A program made the position numbers and the translations under genes. Shown piece after piece: positions 1 to 6,538 of a stretch of DNA of 19,131 nucleotides. The notes under the pieces are model-generated. The model made no database searches, was not told the origin of the DNA, and was given only the letters and a program-made list of their open reading frames with translations. Position 1 is the stretch's first letter, and every line of letters begins with the position of its first letter. Source of the DNA: Alsobacter sp040380755 (GTDB lineage Bacteria; Pseudomonadota; Alphaproteobacteria; Rhizobiales; Beijerinckiaceae); NCBI GenBank assembly GCA_040380755.1, contig JBEIIL010000069.1, forward strand, positions 1 through 19,131, in the 5' to 3' direction.

Positions 1-142
1 CGCGATTTCGTCTATGCGGCCGGCTCGCGGCGCGATCCGGCCGAGGCCTACCGGGCGTATCGGGGTCGGGATCCCGACCCCGATACGCCCGGTAGGCCTC
101 GGCCGGATCGCGCCGCGAGCCGGCCGCATAGACGAAATCGCG
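1..142. repeat. Perfect 142-bp palindrome at the window edge (fold-back)
   Basis: Bases 1-71 are the exact reverse complement of 72-142, with no spacer, centred on GGGATCCC. The right arm is ordinary dcp coding sequence on the minus strand. The left arm is its mirror copy and replaces the expected last ten or so codons of dcp. The codons around the centre (Gly-Arg-Asp-Pro-Asp-Pro) are themselves palindromic, so a native hairpin of 16-26 bp could have primed the fold-back. The palindrome reaches base 1, so its true length is unknown. Most likely this is a contig-end or amplification artefact; a real inverted duplication is possible. Confidence 0.9.
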
Positions 143-2083
143 GAGTTTCTGCGCGGTGGCCGGGTCGAAATCGTCCCCTGCCTCCTCGAAGGCGGCGAAG
201 CCGTCCGCATCCAGCACTTCCGACCACATGTAGGAGTAGTAGCCCGCCGAGTACCCGTCTCCGGAGAAGACGTGGCCGAAATGCGGGGTCCGGTGCCGCA
301 TCGACAGGCCTGCGGGCATCCCGAGCCGGTCCAGCACGTCGCGCTCGAACCGGATCGGGTCGATGCCGTCGGCCGTTTCGAGGGCATGGAAGGCCATGTC
401 GACCAACGCCGACGACACGTATTCCACGGTGGCGATGCCCTGCTGGAAGTTGCGCGCGGCGCGGATCCGCTGCAGCAGCGCCTCGGGCATCGGCTCGCCG
501 GTCTCGGCATGGATCGCAAAGCGTCCGAGCACCTCTGGGCGCATCAGCCAGTGCTCGTAAAGCTGCGAGGGGAACTCGACGAAGTCGCGCGGCACGTTGG
601 TGCCGGAGATCGACGGATAGGTCACGTCCGACAGCATGCCGTGCAGGGCGTGGCCGAATTCGTGGAACAGCGTATGGGCATCGTCCAGGCTGAGCAGCGC
701 CGGCGTGCCCTTGTTGAAGTTCATCACGTTGACGATGATCGGGCGGATCGGCCCGTCGAGCCGCTCCTGCGTCCGGAAAGCACTCATCCAGGCGCCGCTG
801 CGCTTGGACGGACGAGCGAAATAATCGCCCAGGAACAGCGCCAGATGGCGGCCCGACGCGTCGGTCGCCTCCCAGACGCGGACATCGGGGTGGTACACGG
901 GCACGTCCGTGCGCTCGGTGAAGGTGATCGAAAACAGTTTCGACGCGACATCGAACGCCGCGGCGATGATCCGGTCGAGCTGGAGGTAGGGCTTGATCTG
1001 GGTCTCGTCGAGGTCGTGCCGGATCTTGCGCAGCTTTTCGCCATAGTGGCGCCAGTCATGCGGCCCGAGCGGTCCGTTCTCGCCCTCGGCGGCTGCCAGC
1101 GCCGACAGGTCGGCTTTTTCCGCCTCGGCCTGGATGATCGCCCGGCTCCAGACGCGTTCCAGCAGGGTCTTCACCGCATCCGGCGTCTTGGCCATGGTGG
1201 CGTCGAGCCGGTAGTCGGCGAAGGTCTGGTAGCCCAGCAGCCGGGCCCGCTCCGCCCGCAGCGCCAGGATCTCGGCAATCACCGCCCGGTTGTCGGTGGC
1301 ACCGTCCGTCTCGCCGCGGCCGGAAAACGCCGCGAAGGCCTGTTGGCGCAAAGCGCGGTTGGTCGAGAACTGCAGAAACGGTTCGACGCTCGAGCGGCTG
1401 AGGGTGATCACCGGCTTGCCGGGATGGCCGCACTCCTCGCCCGCCTGCAGCGCCGCCGCCAGCAGCCAGTCGGGAAGCCCCGCTTGGTCCGCGGGCGTCT
1501 CCAGAACGAGGCGCCAGGCCGCCTCGTCGGCCATCACATTCTGGGTGAACGTCGTGCCGAGAACAGCCAGGCGCTCCATGATGGTTCCAAGCCGGTCGCG
1601 GTCGGAGCCCTCGAGCCGGGCACCTGAGCGCACGAAGCGCTTGTGGGTCAGGTCCAGAACCCGGGCCTGTTCCGCGTCGAGCCCGAGCGTCGCTTCTGTC
1701 TGGACGAGCATGTCGACGCGGGCAAACAGCGCCGCATTCATGCCGGTGTCGCTGTAATGCTTCGCCAGAACCGGCGAGATGGCCCGCTCGACCGCCTGCA
1801 GGGCGGGATTGGTATGCGCAGAGGCGAGATTCCAGAACGCACCGCCGACCCGTGTCAGCAGGTCACCGGCGCGCTCCATCGCCTCGATCGTGTTGGCGAA
1901 AGTGGGCGGCTCGGGATTGCCGGCGATCGCGTCGACCTCGGCCCTGTCAGCCGCCAGCGCCACGTCGAAGGCCGGCTGAAAGTGCTCCGGACGGATGGCA
2001 TCGAAGGGCGGTGCCCCGAACGGGGTCGCATAGGGCGCCAGAAGGGGATTGTCCGATCCGGGAATGCCGATGGCGCGCGTCAT
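1..2083 (-). CDS. dcp: Peptidyl-dipeptidase Dcp, M3 family zinc metallopeptidase (3' end lost)
   Basis: Zinc metallopeptidase of the M3 (thimet oligopeptidase) family. Dcp releases dipeptides from the C-terminus of peptides and acts mainly in the cytoplasm. The zinc motif HEFGH is at residues 474-478, and the third ligand is the Glu of VEFPSQ at residue 503, 25 residues after the second His as in the family. The SGTN.PRDFVEFPSQ stretch and the GDGYSAGYYSYMWSE segment resemble E. coli Dcp more than OpdA. The ATG at 2083 follows AAGGAG at good spacing. Native sequence runs to about residue 675, against a usual length near 680-690. It then enters the mirror arm of the 142-bp palindrome, so the residues read from bases 1-57 are not trustworthy. 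The gene stands alone, about 100 bp downstream of the transglycosylase. There is no signal peptide. Confidence 0.92.
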   Translation of the reverse strand, partial: MTRAIGIPGSDNPLLAPYATPFGAPPFDAIRPEHFQPAFDVALAADRAEVDAIAGNPEPPTFANTIEAMERAGDLLTRVGGAFWNLASAHTNPALQAVERAISPVLAKHYSDTGMNAALFARVDMLVQTEATLGLDAEQARVLDLTHKRFVRSGARLEGSDRDRLGTIMERLAVLGTTFTQNVMADEAAWRLVLETPADQAGLPDWLLAAALQAGEECGHPGKPVITLSRSSVEPFLQFSTNRALRQQAFAAFSGRGETDGATDNRAVIAEILALRAERARLLGYQTFADYRLDATMAKTPDAVKTLLERVWSRAIIQAEAEKADLSALAAAEGENGPLGPHDWRHYGEKLRKIRHDLDETQIKPYLQLDRIIAAAFDVASKLFSITFTERTDVPVYHPDVRVWEATDASGRHLALFLGDYFARPSKRSGAWMSAFRTQERLDGPIRPIIVNVMNFNKGTPALLSLDDAHTLFHEFGHALHGMLSDVTYPSISGTNVPRDFVEFPSQLYEHWLMRPEVLGRFAIHAETGEPMPEALLQRIRAARNFQQGIATVEYVSSALVDMAFHALETADGIDPIRFERDVLDRLGMPAGLSMRHRTPHFGHVFSGDGYSAGYYSYMWSEVLDADGFAAFEEAGDDFDPATAQKLRDFVYAAGSRRDPAEAYRAYRGRDPDPDTPGRPRPDRAASRPHRRNR

Positions 2084-2183
2084 GCTGTGCTCCTTGTGCC
2101 GTGGCCGGACAATGGCGAGCCCGCGGCGCCCGTGCAAGACTGTCCCGATGAACGGCCTGCCTTTGCAGGGCCATCCCGGCGGA

Positions 2184-3175
2184 TCAGCCCCGCCCCCGCG
2201 CCCGGATGTTGCGCAGCACCAGGCAGGCGCCGCCCGCTGCCCGCAGCCGGTCGCACAGGCTGTCGGACGCTGCCCGGCTTGGCAGACCGACCCGCACCTG
2301 GTAGGAGGCCCGCGATCGGCGGCTGAGCATCTGGGTCTGCAGGATCATCGTGTCCTTGCCCGCCAGCAGGACCGAGTGACGCCGCTCCGCCCGGGCGAAG
2401 GCCGCCAGCGCCTTGCCGCGCGAGAAGCCGCCGCTGAGCTGTACGCCCCACGGCATGGCGACCCCCGTGCGGATGCGCTGTTCCAAGGCCGTCAGGTAGG
2501 GACCCGGGCTCTGCCGCAGCGCGGTGCGTACGGCGGCGCAGCTCGTCGCCGGCTCGGCCGCTGCGGGCGGCAGCGCCGAGGTCTCACCCCGCCTTGCGGC
2601 CGCAAAGCTGTCCGCATCCTGGCCGGTGATCACCGCCACATAGTGGCGAGTCTCGGCCGGCAGTCGGCCCTTGCCGTCGAGCCAGTCCTGAACGCGCTGC
2701 GGGCCGGCATTGTAGGCCGCAGCGGCAAGGCCGAGGCTGCCGAACTGCCGTCGCAGGTCCGCCAGATGCTGGCCGCATGCGGGAGCGCCTGCACCGGATC
2801 GAACGGATCGAGCGGGCCGCGTTCCCGCGCCGTGTAGGGCATGAACTGGGCGATTCCCTGGGCGCGTGCGCCGCTGCGGGTCACCGGTCCAACCACGGAG
2901 GGGCGAAAGCCGCTCTCCTGGGCGATCAGCCGTGTCAGGAAGGTCACCGGAAGGCCGTGCTGGCCGGCAGCGGCCTCGATCAGCAGGCAGATGCTGTCGG
3001 CGCTGACCGCATCGGCGGTTGCGACGGCGGCTTCGGGTGGTCGTGGAGCCTCGCTGGCGGCCGGCGCCGGTCTGTCCCCGGACGGATACGGCTCCTGCGC
3101 GAGCGCGAAGCCGCACAACATGGCAGTCAGGCACGGCATCAGGACCATGAGAGCAGGGAGGGTGCTCGGTCTCAC
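2184..3175 (-). pseudogene. Lytic transglycosylase with SPOR-like C-terminus, broken by a one-base frameshift
   Basis: A family-1 type (Slt/MltE-like) lytic transglycosylase that would cleave peptidoglycan in the periplasm. From a GTG at 3175 the first frame gives a signal peptide (cleavage near residue 26), the catalytic Glu87 in LIAQESGF, then GIAQFMPYTA and DPFDPVQALPHAA. The next motifs, HLADLRRQFGSLGLAAAAYNAGP and ETRHYVAVITG, continue only in a second frame, which runs to a stop at 2184. One extra base near 2771-2772 (GG on the plus strand, where GGG would restore the frame) rejoins them. The last 85 or so residues (WGVQLSGGFSR through CLVLRN) look like a SPOR domain, which binds denuded glycan. 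As written, the first frame ends near 2630 without the AYNAGP motif. It may be a real pseudogene or a homopolymer sequencing error. The Crp/Fnr gene lies 56 bp upstream on the same strand, so they may be co-transcribed. Confidence 0.82.
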
Positions 3176-3231
3176 CGGACGGTCATCGCCCGTCCCGATG
3201 GCGGGGATGCGACAGACCGGCGACGGACCGG

Positions 3232-3975
3232 TCAGCTCTCGTGCGGGATGTCGTCAAGCTCGGGCGAGGGCCGTGCCAGGGTGACGAGCGCATCGACATC
3301 GGTGATCACCAGCCGGCTGCCCCGGATCTCGACGCCGTGCTCGGTCAGGGCCTGGAAATTGCGCGAGAGATTTTCCGGCGATGTGCCGATCAGCGAGGCC
3401 AGCGTGCGCTTCTGGAACGGCAGGGTGATGGCGGTCGTCTCGCCCTGTTCGCGCCGGGTGATCAGGATCCAGTTGGCCAGACGCTCCAGCGAGGTCCGCA
3501 GCTTCTGGCTCTGCAACTCACGCACGGCAAGCCGGTGGGTCCCGGCGAGTTCGCGCGCCAATGCTGCGGCAAAACCGGCATCGGACGCGATCGCGGTGCG
3601 CACCGGCTCCGCCGGCACCATCAGGATCTTCGACGCCTCGAGCGTGCGCCCGGAATTCAGCTGCGGATCATCGGCGATGATCGATTCCAGCGGAAACACG
3701 GCGTGCGGCCGCAACACCGCTACAGTAGCCTCGCTGGAATCATGGGTGGCGAACAGCTCCGCGGCGCCCTCCACGACCACATGCAGGAAGTCGGGACGCG
3801 TTCCCTGGCGGGTCAGCAGGACGCCGATCGGGAACCGCTGCAGAAACGACATCTGCACCAGCCTCTCGGCAACAGCCGGCGCACATGACTGAAAGAGGGG
3901 GAGCCGCAGGACGTGGTCGGCGTCTTCTGATCTCATCGCAAGCCAGAAAATCGAGCCCCGAGGGCTCATCGACAT
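3232..3975 (-). CDS. Crp/Fnr family transcriptional regulator (FNR-like recognition helix, no Fe-S cysteines)
   Basis: Cytoplasmic DNA-binding regulator. An N-terminal cyclic-nucleotide-binding-type beta-barrel (about residues 25-130) is followed by a dimer helix and a C-terminal winged helix (about 185-227). The recognition helix reads SPENLSRNF. Its ExxSR pattern is that of FNR, so TTGAT-like half sites are predicted. Only one Cys is present (QSCAP), so no [4Fe-4S] cluster of the Fnr type is expected. The cAMP-binding GE...RS signature of Crp is absent. The ligand is therefore unknown. The ATG at 3975 gives 247 residues. The ATG at 3936 (MRSEDADH, 234 residues) fits the usual family N-terminus better, but neither has a clear Shine-Dalgarno. 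A TTGACA lies at 3991-3996 on the minus strand with no good -10. It may head a two-gene unit with the transglycosylase downstream. Confidence 0.9.
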   Translation of the reverse strand: MSMSPRGSIFWLAMRSEDADHVLRLPLFQSCAPAVAERLVQMSFLQRFPIGVLLTRQGTRPDFLHVVVEGAAELFATHDSSEATVAVLRPHAVFPLESIIADDPQLNSGRTLEASKILMVPAEPVRTAIASDAGFAAALARELAGTHRLAVRELQSQKLRTSLERLANWILITRREQGETTAITLPFQKRTLASLIGTSPENLSRNFQALTEHGVEIRGSRLVITDVDALVTLARPSPELDDIPHES

Positions 3976-4303
3976 TCACGAAACTGAAGGTGTCAATCCT
4001 TCGGAGCATTAGTTAGGCCTGAGAGGCCACTCTGGCGCGACCCAGGATGTTTCTCCTCGGCTTCAATTGCTACATGGTCGAGGGAGTAACTGCAAACAGC
4101 CGAGAATACGCTTTCTGTGTGCGCCTGTTCGGTCACGAGTGCAACCGATATTTGCGCTTTCGCGAATTGCGGCGGTTTGCACACGGGATGCGGAACGCCG
4201 GCCCGACGCGTGACATCCGCCTAAACGGCCTCCCATCCTTGTCATTCCGGAGACAATCCGGGTCCTGAAACCCGGCTCTGCGGAGCATGCGTGAGCCCCC
4301 GTG
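3976..4303. other. Non-coding spacer between crp-like gene and cobU
   Basis: About 328 bp, visibly more AT-rich than its surroundings. Open frames here (for example 4047-4268 plus and 3993-4184 minus) have no ribosome site and no recognisable motif, so I do not call them. The left part should carry the promoter of the minus-strand Crp/Fnr gene. The right part, near the cobU stop, carries two tandem hairpins. I looked for a cobalamin riboswitch because cobU adjoins, but saw no convincing B12-box; the region is also downstream of cobU, not upstream. Confidence 0.6.
4239..4275. repeat. Two tandem hairpins, REP-like, 3' of cobU
   Basis: First stem: TTGTC (4239-4243) pairs with GACAA (4252-4256). 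Second stem: CCGGGT (4258-4263) pairs with ACCCGG (4270-4275) around a 6-nt loop. The GTCATTCCGG start resembles short palindromic intergenic repeats common in alphaproteobacteria (from memory, not searched). It lies 28 bp past the cobU stop and could end that transcript, but no T-run follows on either strand. Confidence 0.45.
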
Positions 4304-4825
4304 TCAGCCCTTCAGGACCAGGGGTAGCCCGGCGGCCACGAACACAACACGGTCGGCCCTGGCCGCAATCTGCTGGTTTAGCCGTCCTGCGGCGTCTCGG
4401 AAGGCCCGCGCAAGGGCGTTGTCGGGGACAATTCCCAGCCCGACCTCGTTGGCGACCAGAACGACTGGGGCCTGGAGATCCGCCAGCACACGTAGCAGTC
4501 CATCGGCTTCCGCCTCGGGGCTCCGGCCGTCCAGCATCACATTGCTGAGCCACAGCGTCAGGCAGTCCACCAGCACGGGCGCCGGCCCGGTCGCGATCCG
4601 GCACAGGACTTCGGCGAGCGCCAGCGGCTCCTCCGTGGTGACCCAACCCTGGGCCCTGTCGGCGCGGTGCCTGCTGATTCGCGCCGCCATTTCGTCGTCG
4701 AGCCCCTGTCCGGTGGCGACGTAATGCCAGGGCCCAGGCGTGGCAGTGACCACGGACTCGGCCTGCCGGCTCTTGCCGGACCGGGCACCGCCAAGAATGA
4801 GACTGAGCCGGGGGAGGGCGGTCAT
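4304..4825 (-). CDS. cobU: Bifunctional adenosylcobinamide kinase / adenosylcobinamide-phosphate guanylyltransferase
   Basis: CobU (CobP in the aerobic-pathway naming) phosphorylates adenosylcobinamide and then transfers GMP from GTP, giving adenosyl-GDP-cobinamide in nucleotide-loop assembly of vitamin B12. The chosen ATG at 4825 gives 173 residues beginning MTALPRLSLILGGARSGKS, so the P-loop GGARSGKS is at about residues 10-17, as in the family. Other hallmarks are RISRHRADR (the region of the guanylylated His), VDCLTLWLSNVM (Walker-B-like) and VANEVGLGIVP with a C-terminal RLNQQIA. In-frame ATGs at 4906 and 4879 would add a basic, low-complexity leader not seen in the family. The ribosome site is weak for every candidate. 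It lies 87 bp downstream of the EPS-type gene on the same strand, with no other cob gene and no visible riboswitch. Confidence 0.92.
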   Translation of the reverse strand: MTALPRLSLILGGARSGKSRQAESVVTATPGPWHYVATGQGLDDEMAARISRHRADRAQGWVTTEEPLALAEVLCRIATGPAPVLVDCLTLWLSNVMLDGRSPEAEADGLLRVLADLQAPVVLVANEVGLGIVPDNALARAFRDAAGRLNQQIAARADRVVFVAAGLPLVLKG

Positions 4826-4912
4826 GCTGTCGCGATCAGGTCCAGGCCGGTCAGGCGGCGGCCGGCGGTTTTTCGCCATCCTTGCCGCGACGCGTTGCTC
4901 CCGCAAGCCGCG

Positions 4913-6370
4913 TCAGGTCCGAAGACGCACCGACAGTGCGTCGATCGCCTCGAGGCCGCCCCCCCTCGCCAGGGTGTGAACGCCGCTGTCGCCCAGCAGG
5001 GGCGGGCCGAGCCGGGCCAGCCGCGTCTGGGCATAGCCGTCCGGATCCAGTCGGTCGACGCGGCACAGGGCCAGCGCCGAGCCATAGCCGCGCGTGCAGT
5101 CCTGTGCAGGCCGCAGCAGGTGGCCGTTGCGGCTCAGCATCGGGCCTGCCGGGCGGGCCGCCCGTGCATCGACCAACACGGGGTTCAGCCGGTGTGGCCG
5201 GTAGGGACCGCGCCAGTGCTCGGCCATATAGAGGTCGAGCGTGTCCCAGCACGACCCGCCATGGGTTGCCGTGGCGAACAGCCAGGCCAACCCGCCATGA
5301 TCGACGGGAGTGACGTCGGAGAGGTCGACGTCGGACAGCAACACCTGCTCCAGTTCCCAGCTGTCCGGATAGCTGACGGCCCGGTAAAGCTCGACGGTGC
5401 GTGCCTGCATCGTCTCCGGGATCATCCAGGTCTCGCCGTCGCGATCGAACACATACGGGTAGGAGAGATGGTAGGGCCGCTTCAGGATGGTGCGCAGCGG
5501 TGAGGCCCGGCCATCCGCATCGATTGACATGACGCCCAGATGGGCGCGCCCTGCGGCCTCGTCAAAGACCTCGACGAATAGGTGCGGGACGCCGTCGCGC
5601 ACATGCAGGATCGGGTCGGCGAGGTAGCTGCCCGCAGGATTGGCGATCCACGCATAGCCGGTGGGGGGCCAGGCCAGCCGGTCGGCGACCCCGTCGTCGC
5701 GCAACGGCCGATAGCCGACCCGCCATTCCGGGTGTGTGACAGCCCTTCGGGCAAGGCGGCGCACCACGCGCCGGCCGAGCGCCACCCCTGTGGCGACGAG
5801 GGCAGGGACGGGCCGGCTGGCCGCGGCCGTACCGTCCGGGTCGGGGGCAGGTGCATCCGGCCGCAGCGGAGACAGGGCCTGGCGCGCCAGCAGGATGGCC
5901 CGTCCGGTCACGGCATCGAGCGAGTCGGCCAGCACGTCGGGACGCGACAGGGCCGGCAGTCCCGCAGCCAGGACCTCGCCCGTTTCGGCCCTGACGACGC
6001 TGATCCAGGGTGCGCAACCGGCCAGGATCGCCGAGCGCGCCGCGTCCAGCCCGGTGGATCCGTCAAAAAGGATGCGGATTGCGGTCGCCCCGGTCGCGTC
6101 GCCCGCAAGGTCGAGCACCGGCCCCTGTTCGGTGCCAAGAGCCGGCGGCGCTACCGAATCCGGGGGCACCGGAGCATCGGCAGGCACGCCCAGGCGGTAT
6201 ACGGCACTTTCGATCTGCGCCGCCAGAATCCGGTCCGCCCGCCGGTCTGCGACCGCGGCGGCATCGATGCGGCATGGCACATGCCCGGCACGCGCCAACG
6301 CGACTGCCAGGTCACGGTGCCAGCGCAGGGAGCCGCCGAGTGGAATGCGCAAAGCGATAGCGGTGCTGAT
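4913..6370 (-). CDS. EPS-locus protein with GINT1_N-like beta-propeller domain (glucosamine inositolphosphorylceramide transferase N-terminal family)
   Basis: Residues 213-485 carry, in order, HPEWRVGY, SYLADPILHVRDG, PHLFVEVFDE, RPYHLSYPYVF, WMIPET, ELYRAVSYPDSWE, RPHRLNPVLVDARAARPAG and LLRPAQDCTRGYG. This is the pattern I know from the propeller-like domain N-terminal to the GT64 domain of plant GIPC glucosamine transferase, and from bacterial EPS-cluster proteins where it is joined to a formyltransferase-like domain. Residues 1-165 may be a degenerate version of that partner. The catalytic role is unknown; action on a sugar donor or nascent polysaccharide in the cytoplasm is inference. 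The start is unclear. AGGAGG (6379-6384) precedes an in-frame ATC at 6370, giving xSTAIALRIP. The nearest in-frame ATG, 6481, lacks a good ribosome site and adds 37 atypical residues, for 522 in all. It is divergent from wcaJ. Confidence 0.82.
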   Translation of the reverse strand: MSTAIALRIPLGGSLRWHRDLAVALARAGHVPCRIDAAAVADRRADRILAAQIESAVYRLGVPADAPVPPDSVAPPALGTEQGPVLDLAGDATGATAIRILFDGSTGLDAARSAILAGCAPWISVVRAETGEVLAAGLPALSRPDVLADSLDAVTGRAILLARQALSPLRPDAPAPDPDGTAAASRPVPALVATGVALGRRVVRRLARRAVTHPEWRVGYRPLRDDGVADRLAWPPTGYAWIANPAGSYLADPILHVRDGVPHLFVEVFDEAAGRAHLGVMSIDADGRASPLRTILKRPYHLSYPYVFDRDGETWMIPETMQARTVELYRAVSYPDSWELEQVLLSDVDLSDVTPVDHGGLAWLFATATHGGSCWDTLDLYMAEHWRGPYRPHRLNPVLVDARAARPAGPMLSRNGHLLRPAQDCTRGYGSALALCRVDRLDPDGYAQTRLARLGPPLLGDSGVHTLARGGGLEAIDALSVRLRT

Positions 6371-6378
6371 GGGAGGAT

Positions 6379-6384
6379 CCTCCT
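6379..6384 (-). promoter_or_regulatory. Consensus Shine-Dalgarno AGGAGG deciding the GINT1_N-like start
   Basis: On the minus strand AGGAGG is followed after 8 nt by ATC AGC ACC GCT ATC, in frame with the protein. No ATG, GTG or TTG lies at a usable distance in frame; the next TTG is 26 nt away. A single change at base 6368 (plus-strand G to C) would make this a normal ATG. It is part of a 12-bp palindrome GGAGGATCCTCC (6372-6383), which could fold over the ribosome site. Confidence 0.55.
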
Positions 6385-6510
6385 GAAAGTCCCAGTATTG
6401 AGCAAAACCGTTAATTTCCCCCGCTATCGGCCCCCGCAGCGGCGTTTGCGGCCAGGGCAGTGCCGATGCGTTGCCGGCCATGGCCCATTCACCCCGCGCG
6501 GCGGGCTCCG

Positions 6511-6526
6511 GGGCACCGCCCTTGCA
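6511..6526 (+). promoter_or_regulatory. Candidate sigma-54 (-24/-12) promoter upstream of wcaJ
   Basis: The sequence is GGGCACCGCCCTTGCA. Against the RpoN consensus TGGCACrNNNNTTGCw, the GGCAC and TTGCA blocks match exactly at the required spacing; the first T and the purine do not match. The predicted transcription start is near 6537, at the ATG at 6539. That would make the message leaderless, or favour the ATG at 6557. Confidence 0.55.
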
Positions 6527-6538
6527 ACAGTGAGCCCG

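Noticed and set aside
14..1627. 537-residue plus-strand open frame
   Set aside because: It is antisense to dcp, whose HEFGH motif and family pattern are clear. Its beginning lies in the fold-back palindrome.
3968..3996. Sigma-70 promoter for the Crp/Fnr gene (TTGACA at 3991-3996)
   Set aside because: With a 17-bp spacer the -10 would be GTCGAT, a poor match, and it overlaps the first ATG.
4010..4290. Cobalamin riboswitch near cobU
   Set aside because: A GCCACT-like word is present, but there is no B12-box or plausible fold, and the region lies downstream of cobU.
6451..6465. Minus-strand sigma-54-like site CGGCACTGCCCTGGC before the GINT1_N-like gene
   Set aside because: It shares GGCAC and TGGC with the algD site, but both blocks are off consensus and the DNA is GC-rich. 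Too weak to list with the three plus-strand sites, though it would fit a start at 6370.
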